The translations under genes and the position numbers were made by a program. The notes below the pieces were generated by a model. The model was not told the DNA's origin. It did not search any database and was given only the letters and a program-made list of their open reading frames with translations. Below, in pieces: positions 39,801 to 51,800 of a stretch of 64,000 bases of DNA. This DNA comes from Phorcus lineatus (Eukaryota > Mollusca > Gastropoda > Trochida > Trochidae). Position 1 is the first letter of the stretch. Each line of letters begins with the position of its first letter. Location of the stretch: the NCBI GenBank assembly GCA_921293015.1, contig OV121083.1, forward strand, positions 32,046,908 through 32,110,907. The letters run 5' to 3'.

Positions 39801-42800
39801 ATTTTTAAGCCAGTTTTCTATTTCTTAACCCCAGTCTTTTACTTCCTAGCGTGAGCACATTCTGATTCAAGTCTTCTACTTCCTTCCGTAAGCACATTCT
39901 GATCAAGGCCTTTAACTTTCTACCGTTACTACAATCTGATAATAGTCTTCTACTCCTTCCGTAAACACATTCTGATTCCAGTCTTCTACTTCTTTCCGTA
40001 AACACATTCTGATTCCAGTCTTCTACTTCTTTCCGTAAACACATTCTGATTCCAGTTTTCTACTTCCCTCCGTAAACACATTCTGATTCCAGTCTTCTAC
40101 TTCCTTCCGTAAACACATTCTGATTCCAGTCTTCTACTTCCTTCCGTAAACACATTCTGATTCCAGACTTCTACTTCCTTCCGTAAACACATTCTGATTC
40201 CAGTCTTCTACTTCCTTCCGTAAACACATTCTGATTCCAGTCTTCTACTTCCTTCCGTAAACACATTCTGATTCCAGACTTCTACTTCCTTCCGTAAACA
40301 CATTCTGATTCCAGTCTTCTACTTCCTTCCGTAAACACATTCTGATTCCAGTCTTCTACTTCCCTCCGTAAACACATTCTGATTCCAGTCTTCTACTTCC
40401 CTCCGTAAACACATTCTGATTCCAGACTTCTACTTCTTTCCGTAAACACATTCTGATTCCAGTCTTCTACTTCCTTCCGTAAACACATTCTGATTCCAGA
40501 CTTCTACTTCCTTCCGTAAACACATTCTGATTCCAGTCTTCTACTTCCTTCCGTAAACACATTCTGATTCCAGACTTCTACTTCCTTCCGTAAACACATT
40601 CTGATTCCAGTCTTCTACTTCCTTCCGTAAACACATTCTGATTCCAGACTTCTACTTCCCTCCGTAAACACATTCTGATTCCAGACTTCTACTTCTTTCC
40701 GTAAACACATTCTGATTCCAGTCTTCTACTTCCTTCCGTAAACACATTCTGATTCCAGTCTTCTACTTCCTTCCGTAAACACATTCTGATTCCAGTCTTC
40801 TACTTCCTACCGTAAACACATTATGATTCCAGTCTTCTACTTCCCTCCGTAAACACATTCTGATTCCAGACTTCTACTTCTTTCCGTAAACACATTCTGA
40901 TTCCAGTCTTCTACTTCCTTCCGTAAACACATTCTGATTCCAGTCTTCTACTTCCTTCCGTAAACACATTCTGATTCCAGTCTTCTACTTCCCTCCGTAA
41001 ACACATTCTGATTCCAGTCTTCTACTTCCTACCGTAAACACATTATGATTCCAGTCTTGCTGATCCCAGTCTTCTACATGCTAACGTGAGCAAATTCTGA
41101 TTCAAATCTTTTACTTCAAACGTAAGCACATTCTTATCCTTCTTCTCCTTATACTCCTTCTTCCGTGAACGTATTCCTTTCCTCACAAAGTCCGTCCAAC
41201 TACTTCTTCTGCTTCTTTTAAATTACCTAGACATATAAACACTTTGTTTGGTTATCTTAGAGACGTTTTGTTTTGCTTGTTTTGTTACCTATTCCAAAGG
41301 CGAGATTGGCAAGTTGTTTAGCGGTGTTGACTAACTCAGAGGGTGTGGGTTCGAATTCTTTAAAGTAAAAAAATGTCTACTATTGCAGATAGTGTGATTC
41401 CAAATATAGCAATATAACACTTGCCGTAAGTGTTGAAATGTGAATGATAATGGAGTAAACCATTATATGACTGTCATTGTTGCTGTTACATAGAGACTAT
41501 GAGGAGCCTGAGGAGGAGGCTTATCGAGGAGTGGAGAGAAACTTCACTCTTGGTCCGGGCAACAACTTGGACTCCAACTACACTTTCACAATACTGCTCA
41601 CACACACGGAGCGCAATGAGTCCGCACTCTCAAGCCCCTTCTTCTTCAATCCACAAACTGAAGGTATTACCTTGGACACTTATCATACGGTACAATGTAG
41701 GCTATTAATATGTAGCCACGAGCAGTCGTAACAATGAATAATGATTTTACATATTTGGACAATTAACATCCCAATCCCTTATTATGAACTCAGTGCCGAA
41801 ATTTGGTCTTTTTGAATAGAATTTCAGAAGTCTTTACAATACTATCACTTTGGGAACATCCCAATCTAAATAAATGTACATCGACAGTTTGTATTATGTT
41901 ATTGGCCTATATGAAATATCGACCCGTTGGCCTTATTGTTGGTTTGCAATGTTTTTTTTTTATTTCAAAGGTGACGATATTATGGTTGAATAGAATCATT
42001 TTTGTTATGTGAATAAAACATTTCCTGCACAGTCTGTAACACAAGTGTAGAAGCGAGCGGATCTCACACATACTATATCAGATAATTAAAAAAATACACA
42101 TCAATGTGAATTGATTAACAGTGGTTAAAATTTTACATTTGAATTTACTAAGAAGAGGGACAAACTGTTATAACCACATGAAGTCAGGCACCGGAGGAGC
42201 AGAATTTTGTAGTTACATGTTAGATCCCCTTGTCAGACTGTTTAAGAGGCGTTTTTCACTGTTGTCAAGTGTTCAAAATATTTTTTATGATATAATGTTA
42301 ACAATAATCTGTTCAGATTCAGTCATTTAGATGTTTGCGTCTTTAGAGGCGAACATAATGAAATATCAGTTTCCTTTCTTTTAATGTTTACATGGTGTAA
42401 CTATCCTGTAAAGTGTTTGGGAAATGTTCAAGACGACATAACATCTTTGAAGTCACTGTGTCACTGAAATCACAAAACAAAATTCCTTTATTGGTTTCAC
42501 CCTCAAAAGTAACACAAAGGGATGTGTATCAAGTGTGGTATAGATATCTTGTAAAGTTTGGGAGATATGCTCCAGATAAAATGACTTTCATACAGTCACT
42601 GTTTAAATAAAATTTCCATGGAAACCAAAGAATAAAATTCATTGAAGACCTAACCCGTAAAAAGCACATTTCAGGATCATGGTTGATATGTGTATCAAAT
42701 TTAGTGAAACTAACATGAAATAAGTTAAGAAGATATTCTTCTGACAAATAATTTTGTCATAGAGTAACTGTTTAGTAGAATAAATATTTGTAGAGAAACC

Positions 42801-45800
42801 CCAACAAATTCACGTGATACTTGTATTAAGTTTTCTGAAGCTGGCAGTAAGTGATAACACTCCAAACCGCCTTTTTACAGTCAGTGTTCCTAACATCCTT
42901 CTCACAATCAAAGCTCCAAACCACCTTCTCACAATCAAAGCTCAATAACGCCTTACAGACAATGATCCAAAAAACTTTCTCACTGTCAACGCTTCAAACC
43001 ACTTTCTCAAAGTCAATTCTACAAACCACTTTCTCAAAGTCAATTCTACAAACCACCTTCTCACAGTCAAAGCTCCAAACCACCTTCTCACAGTCAATGC
43101 TACAAACCGCCTTCTCAGAGTCAATACTTCAAACCGCCTTCTCACAATCAATGCTACAAACCGCCTTCTCACAGTCAATACTTCAAACCGTTTTCTCACA
43201 ATTAATGCTCCAAACCACCTTCTCAGAGTCAATGCTCCAAACTGCCTACACATAGTCAATTCCTCAAACCACTTCCTTACAGTTACTGTTACAAACCACC
43301 TTCTTACACTTAATGCTCCAAACCACCCTCTTACACTTAATGCTCCCAACCACCTTCTAACAGTCAATGCTCCCAACCACCTTCTTATAGTCAATGCTCC
43401 AAACCACCTTCTTACAGGCAATGTTCCAAACCACCTTCTTACAGTCATTGCTCCCAACCACCTTCTTACAGTTAATGTTACAAACCACCTTCTTACACTT
43501 AATGCTCCAAACCACCTTCTTACATTTAATGCTCAAAACCACCTTCTTACAGTCAATGCTCCAAACCACCTTCTTACAGTCAATGCTCCAAACCACCTTC
43601 TTACAGTTAATGCTCCAAACCACCTTCTTACAGACAATGCTCCCAACCACCTTCTTACAGACAATGCTCCCAACCACCTTCTTATAGTTAATGTTACAAA
43701 CTACCTTCTTACAGGCAATGTTCCAAACCACCTTCTTACAGTCATTGCTCCCAACCACCTTCTTACAGTTAATGTTACAAACCACCTTCTTACACTTAAT
43801 GCTCCAAACCACCTTCTTACATTTAATGCTCAAAACCACCTTCTTACAGTCAATGCTCCAAACCACCTTCTTACAGTCAATGCCCCAAACCACCTTCTTA
43901 CAGTTAATGCTCCAAACCACCTTCTTACAGACAATGCTCCCAACCACCTTCTTACAGACAATGCTCCCAACCACCTTCTTACAGTTAATGTTACAAACTA
44001 CCTTTTTATAGTTAATGTTACAAACCACCTTCTTACAGTTAATGTAACAAACTACCTTCTTACAAATAATGTAACAAACTACCTTCTTACAGTTAATGTA
44101 ACAAACTACCTTCTTACAGTTAATGTAACAAACTACCTTCTTACAGTTAATGTAACAAACTACCTTCTTACAGTCTACTTCCAAACTGCCTTCTAACAAA
44201 AAATGCTCAAAACTGAATTCTCACAGTCAATGCTTCAAACCGCCATTTTATAGTCAATCCTTTTTTTATTTTCAATGTTTCAAACCGCCTTCTAACAGTC
44301 GGTGTTCTAAACCACCTACACATCGTTAATGTTCCAAACCAACTTCTTGCAGCCAATGCCTTAAACCGGCTTTTTATTGTCGATGCTCCAAACTGCCTTC
44401 TTATAGTCTGAGTTCTTAACTGCCTTCACATTGTCAATGTTCCAAACCAACTTCTTGCAGTCAATGCCCGCAAGCACCTTCCTACGATCAGTGCTTCAAG
44501 CTGATATCTTACCCTTGGCGGTCACTCCTTGTTCTACCTTCATTGGCCTCAACTAACAGTCAGCAGCACAAACAATATCTTTCAGTCGACGGCCCTAAAC
44601 AACATTTTAAAAGCAGTTGCCACAGCATTTATATGATACTCAGTAAACTTGGCAGCTGCAACATATGTATATCAATCTGCAGTCACAATAGATATCTTAC
44701 AGTAAGCAGTCACAATAGATATCTTACAGTAAGCAGTCACAATAGATATCTTACAGTAAGCAGTCACAATAGATATCTTACAGTAAGCAGTCACAATACA
44801 TATCTTACAGTAAGCAGTCACAATAGATATCTTACAGTAAGCAGTCACAATACATATCTTACAGTAAGCAGTCACAATAGATATCTTACAGTAAGCAGTC
44901 ACAATAGATATCTTACAGTAAGCAGTCACAATAGATATCTTATAGTAAGCAGTCACAATAGATATCTTACAGTAAGCAGTCACAATAGATATCTTACAGT
45001 AAGCAGTCACAATAGATATCTTACAGTAAGCAGTCACAATACTAGTAGATATCTTACAGTAAGCAGTCACAATAGATATCTTACCGTAATCAGTCACAAT
45101 AGATATCTTACAGTAAGCAGCCATAACTGATCTTACAGTAAGCAGCCATAACTGATCTTACAGTAAGCAGCCATAACTGATCTTACAGTAAGCAGTCACA
45201 ATAGATATCTTACCGTAAGCGGCCATAACTGATAACTTACAGTCACAGTCTTATTCATATTTCTCCAACGACATGCTAACCAATTCTAGTCTTTATAATA
45301 AATGATATGTTTATTTCAAATTTTCAGGTTCCATGATCTTTAATTACTTAAAACTGTAGTGGCGACGGCCATGATACAAGTGTTCTTTCATACGCAACCC
45401 CAGAGAGCAGTCGTTATGCTCGACCTAAGGGAGTGATACTTAGTTGTTAAAGAGTCATGATTAACAGTTTCTATAATGCAAATATCAACTGAATTAAATT
45501 AATGGCCTATTTCTACCGCATTATCACTTCTGTGTTCATTGGCTATAGAAATCGAAGCAATGAATTCATGTCGAAGGGCAAGGCTTTTAAAGATAGACGT
45601 TAAGACATCTTTGCAACTTACATGATTAAAGTTAGGAAACCAACCAAACCAAATAAATGCATCGTTCTTATTTCATCAATGATGTATTAAAATATTTGAA
45701 GTATCAAAATGAAAATGTTGTTGTGTTACAGTAAAACCAGACCGAGTGAAACATCTGCGCGTAATCAATGTGACATCATCCACTGTAATTCTACGATGGG

Positions 45801-48800
45801 AGTCCCCCGACGAACAACATCATTACATCTGCTCAGTAGAATCCTTTATTGGAACTACAACACACGAGCTGGTGGGTACATCTACCAGGTCACAGTTGTC
45901 GCTTTACTATAAACAAACATAACCGTGTTCTACCCATTCATAGTCTCAAGTCTCAGAATTATATTGAAGTAAATAGGATAGTTTCAACGTCTGTACATAA
46001 GCTGTTCTACTGTAAATTTAAACGAGGTATTGTGATATATCAATGGCATTTGAGGATGAATATCTAAGATGTTTTGAAATATTTCAGCCAGTATGTTAAA
46101 TTAAGCCAAAGATAACGTCAGGAAAAGCATGGGAAGTCATTTTAACACTGGAATGTAATTAAGGCATGGATGGATCCGTGTTCAATTTAAGATAGAAAAC
46201 GGAGACTTACACTTCGATCAAATACAGGCTTACAACATTCGAAAAAAAACGTTGCTGGCAGTCAAGCATTGAGGACTATGTTTCAGAACCGGGAAGATGT
46301 TAGCACAGTGCTAGGGTCGAGTCGCGAACAGGAGATGAAGTTGTCCGGCCTTGTTCCGTCCACTACATACACTTCCAGTGTCCGGTGTAGGCCGACCAGA
46401 TGGACACACCAACCTTTCGGCTACAACAGTGACATAGTAGTCATCAGCTTCAAGACTCTGCCAGATAGTATGTATAATATAACAGTTAAAAATCAAATGT
46501 TATTTAATACTGTATAATTTGGGTATTGAATTGTAATTCAAACTGCCCCAGTAAACGTTTATTTCCTTTAGAGTGGATGTTTGATGTTTGGTATCTTTGT
46601 ATCTCCAGCGCCTGACGTTGCACCACTCCTCGCACCTGCCGTCTCCAGGCCGACGCTTCAAGACATCCAGTTGTACTGGCAGGTAATTTCCTTGAAACTT
46701 TCTAGACTAGATCGCATTGCTCATATAAACAAGACAATGAAGTGAAAAAAGGACATACATATAAATAAACCAACCTCATTCAAACCAAATAACAGAATAA
46801 AATAACGTATAAAATAAAACTATAATGGCGGTGATCCAAGATAGTTGCCCCTCAGTGTAAAAGTCATGAGTTATGGTTACTTGATGCGTTTAAGACGTGA
46901 CAATTGGGGTGTGAATTTTCGTGGAAACAAAGAGTCATATTTTATTCCTAAAGATTGAAAAGGTTGTTTGTCGATGTATTTATGAAGGTCTACGCTAACG
47001 CAAACGTTCTAATTACCGATAGAGGAATAAAATTGTGTATTGAATAGATCGATATAACTTTCGTATGTGGCACTGAACTCGAAAGCTTGACAATCTACCG
47101 TCACGCATTGAATATAACCTATTTCCTCTTATTAGGTTTCCGGGGCCCAAATTATCAACATTTGAACGCTCTTATATTGAAATATCAGCTCTTATTTTAT
47201 GCATGACCCTCATACTCTTGAAAGGTTTGACCAAAGTTAACTGAAATCATGAGCTTGGAACAAGCCTATACCTCAATATTATACTTGACGTATCACAAAG
47301 GCAATTAATTGCCAGCTAATACACCAACGTGCAAGGTGGTGGAATCACCAAGAATAATTTTCGCTTTGCGAATAATAAGATTTATTGGCCTTACTCCTCT
47401 TACCTATTTATCGCTTGCGGGCCAAAGACCTCCAAGTAATAAACAGCTGACGAATTTCCCTAATTGCCGATATGTCTCACTCAATGATATTTGGCCTATT
47501 TGTATCATAGCACATCGAATATCCAATGAACAGAGCTGTGAACCATGTGACCATGTGGGTAACAAAAAAATGTGGCATGCTTTAATGTGGAATTATATTT
47601 AGATATCATTAAAATGAAATCTAAAATGCTCCACTACAGTACGCGTGTAGATCTTACCAGGCTCCGTTACGCGTTAGGTTTGGCTCTGGCATAATTTAAA
47701 TCAGCCAATCAGCGAGTACACCCCGTACTTTAGGGTGCGGGCGAATTCAGTTCGCTTGTACGCTTTTAAGCACTCGGAAACCGAAAATTTCCGTCTGTTT
47801 TCCGAATGTCCAACTGTCCGAATGAATTAATTTATGCACTTTCAATTTACCCTAGCTCGGTTTGTTGGACAAAAAGTCAAATCGAAAGCTATGGAGTTAT
47901 CTTTCGCACAGCAAACTCTGCATACCTCAATGTAATGTTTTAGTAGACGGGACCAATCCAAAATGCTTTTACTGGAAATAAACGTTTCAAATCAGCCAAT
48001 CAGCGAGTATACCCCGTAATTTAGGGTGCAGGCGAATTCAGTTCGCTTGTACGCTTTTTAGCACTCGTAAACCGAAAATTTCCGTCGGCAACTTCCGGAT
48101 CCGGCCTTATCAACAGTAATGAGTGATAATGAAGATCAAATCTTTGATGTGTTTAGTAAATGTACCTCTTGATTCGCGATTTGCCAACTTCATAAAAATT
48201 TAAGAGTTACGTACTAGTGTATTTTGCATAGCAAGGATACAGACTATTGTTGTTTTGTGTGAGTTAATGGTCAGTGTTTGAGATAAAGAGTGTGGTACCA
48301 ATTTAGAGTGACCTAGGCCAATATTTTCAATAACTGAGAGTCTGCTGTACCTTCCTGATGAAAGGTATATATATATATAAATTAATTTTAATCTCACGGC
48401 AGTGATACATGTGTATATATCTATATTTAGATTAATAAAGGATTTTATTTTGCATTCAGTATTTGCTATATCAAATCTCGCAATTATTTAAGAATTTCAT
48501 TTCTCAAGTATAGACAGTTTTCTCCTTGTGTTATTTATGTGTTCCTTCATAACTTTTATTGTCATTTTCAGTCATTATAGCAACACACATGCATTTGCAA
48601 TTTCCTGTTTCAAGATTGTTGCATGCTTCGATTGTTATATATTGTTGATTGTGATGTAAGTTAAAGCCTGCTTGGAAATGTATTGCAAATATGAATTTGT
48701 TTCAGTTTTAACTCTTTCAACCAAATAGAATTATTAACGCTGAAAAGCATATTATTTCCATTTCCTTCAGTACTTTAGTACCGGTATGTTACCAGAGAGA

Positions 48801-51800
48801 GGCTTTTAGTTACCTAACACTTCTTTTTCACGACAGACAATATAGTCATAAAGTTATTACCTAACAGTCTACAACATAGTGCCCCACAGACCTGTACATT
48901 ATGGTAATTAAGCAATAAAGTTAATGAACTCAGCACCTGGCACATTTCCAATTAGGTAATACACAAGGCACTGATTAGTTATCTAAACTTTAACGAATGC
49001 GACCCATATCTGCATTTGGTATATATACTTGTTTACAAACAAACGCGGAGCAAGTCCTGTCTATGACGTCACATCCGCCGAAGGAGAGCTCATATGTGCG
49101 CAGCGACTTTTTTTTCAATTGTGCTTTTGAGGTGGCCAATTTCTACGCACTTTGAACCGTCATATCTTTTTAATTAAAGGACGCATCGAAACACTGTTTG
49201 GTGTTTTATTCACTTGAATGTATTGTCTATATGGAAATGGGGATTGAAGTCGGATAAAATACAACCATGATGACAATGTTTGCCGTAACCGGAGACTTGC
49301 GGTTTAAACACAGTAGAATATGGCTAAATCTGACAAAATCGAAGATACCTATAATGTCGTGTGTATAAGAGATACATAACCCACCCAACGTATGATTTAT
49401 TTGACACTCATTTAATTAAAAATGAAAGCAATGAAAAACGTTGAAATAAAATTGGAACCTTCGATACAGTCGGAATAGCATAGGGAATAGCATACACAAT
49501 AATGGAGTCTTCACGTCTTCTTGATCAGGTGTCATCAAATATGCATGTTGTCACGTTTTCATCAATTATATTGACAGTACTTAGGGCATCTAACATAACA
49601 TTAGAATGGTATTCAACTGATGTCATCTCTGATATGTTTACAGCCCTTGGAGAAGATAAGCGAGAACGGACCCCTCCGTCATTACAATTTAGAGTTGAAG
49701 TATGGCGGACACAGAGTCACGAAGAAAGTTAATATCAGTCAACATACATTGCGTCTCCCACTCGGCCTCGTCCAAACCAGGCTCCACGTGTCCCTCAGCG
49801 TGGTCAACATAGTCGGGGAGTCCCCTGCCTCCAGGCTCACCGTGTTCCCCCAACACACAGGTCCGTACATATCTGTAGCACTTTCTGGATTACCTCCTTG
49901 TTTGTTGCATACTGAATGTATGTGTGTCTCTCTCCCTGCAGAGCCTCCGATTGATCCTAAGTTCAGGGTGACTGGACGCGGCAATAACTCGGAGGTAACC
50001 TTCCACTGGACGGCGGAGGCAGGTTTCACCTGTTGTCATGTTTTTTGGTGTCAGAAGAAAATGGCAGACACAACCTGTCAGGTGAATAATCATTAAAATC
50101 CTTGCATTGGGAAAGTTAATAGAAATAGTTTGTCGATCTTCAATAGATTTCAATAGCACAAATGACATATAACGAATGATTCGGGTTTTTTTCCAAATAA
50201 TGTCCTGTTACAGTTGTAACGGTTTCTTGCATTCGACTGTTTGTGTTCATATGCAGCGCCAACTGTTCTGGAAGACATTGCCTTGTGTGAATCAGAGTGT
50301 GAAGGTGGACACAGGCCGACCAGTGGGCGAGCAAAGCCTGCTGGTGGGTTTCTCGTCACAGATGGCTGGACCACCACATTCCGGAAGCAGCATCGTCTGG
50401 ACTCACTGCATATACGTCATGCATGCTGGTTAACATCCTTATACTCTTCATCGATATCCTTAATAAATATGCTTTTAACATTGCAGTGATTATAGTTACA
50501 CAATGCAAATTGTTGAATACTATTTCATCAAGTTTATGCTATCACCAATAAAGACATCTGATAATGTGACCAGCGTGTATGATCAGTACAAACATGTGTG
50601 TATAACAAAACATTAGATCATTACATATATGAATGAAGAAAAAGAATGAGTGGTCCCGACATTTGATGTGCCATAGTGAACATAATTGTGTTTATGTGAT
50701 ACATTTATAGTATATTCTTGATATACATTTCCTAACATAACTATCCTGTACTTTGGAGGATGAATAACGTCTCTAATATATTGCCTAAACATCTGTGCAG
50801 TTTTACATATATGTATGTGCTCACAGTGCCCGGGCCGATGACGGGGTTGAAGGGGTCGAGGACGCAGCCTCCCGGAGGTATCCAGGTGGAGTGGCGCACC
50901 CCGGACTGTGTGGAGGCCCCTGTGTTCCTGTCTCACTATCTCGTCTCCTACTGTACAGTCCGGAAACGAAACCATACTTGTGCAGGTAGATGATGACAAA
51001 TGAAATTTTAGAAATTTTCGATAAATGTATAGAGAAATTTAAAACAAGGCAAATTCTTTCACAAAGCTTGAATCATAACTAATCTTATATATAGCCTGAT
51101 GACATAATCTTGAAAGAACATTAAGCGCTAGGATTTTCATGGGCTTGAGGCATCGTCAAGATGTGGGCAAAATAGTTGACATGTTTAGTACTTTGTCACG
51201 ATGATTCCGTTATTTAGTGGATCGCTTGAGAACTTAGCATTACGTAGTGTGGTAGATGATCGGCACTGATCGCATGGGAGTAGTGTCAGTATAAGGGAGT
51301 GCAATGTAACGTAGCGGGCTATCGTAATGTATCACCCAAATATGGCTCTCACAGTAAACATTTCTTGTGTGAGATCAAGCGATAACTACATATCTACAAT
51401 CAGATTGTCATAATGCTATTAACTAATCAGCTAATGACATTACAAGGGTTTGACATCGTTGAAAATGCTGTGAAATGAAGTCATATCATTTATCCTTTGT
51501 AAAAGTGTGAATAATTCAAAACAAATGTTTCACCTTTATTTCGTAAAAATTAGTTACAACTCGGCATCTTTATCACCTAATTAAAAAAGGCAAGATTACG
51601 AACCGATGGTCGATGGTGCCTCTTTGAACAATCACCCAACAAAAGTAACATGGTTTCGAAGATTTATTTCGAACTTGGATCGCATCATAGCTTAGGCTAA
51701 TGTGACCTACCATAAACGTAGCATTCGGTTGTAAGAGCAATGCGGCTAGTGTACGGTAGTGCTGATTTCTCGTTACAGGACCTGTCATGAACGACATTGT

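Noticed and set aside
39706-41140. 37-bp direct repeats resembling a CRISPR array
   Set aside because: The units are head to tail without unique spacers, lie in an intron of an animal gene, and no cas genes are present. It is a minisatellite.
41299-41365. Functional tRNA gene
   Set aside because: Acceptor and variable-arm pairing are incomplete. Better read as a SINE head or pseudogene.
43357-44199. 280-codon minus-strand ORF of nine-residue repeats
   Set aside because: It follows from a 27-bp array with no stop in that frame. It has no start context, domain or splice support, and opposite-strand frames are equally open.
44543-45130. 195-codon ORF of repeated RYLTVSSHN units
   Set aside because: Same reason: array 5 has a period divisible by three. 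Not a real protein as far as can be seen.
44680-45240. Recursive splice sites in array 5 (acceptor directly joined to donor)
   Set aside because: The unit reads TTACAGTAAGC, where acceptor AG and donor GT share the G. True ratchet sites need AG followed by GT, so the idea does not hold as it stands.
47309-47602. 97-codon ORF in intron 7
   Set aside because: No domain, no conserved composition, and inside an intron on the same strand as the receptor.
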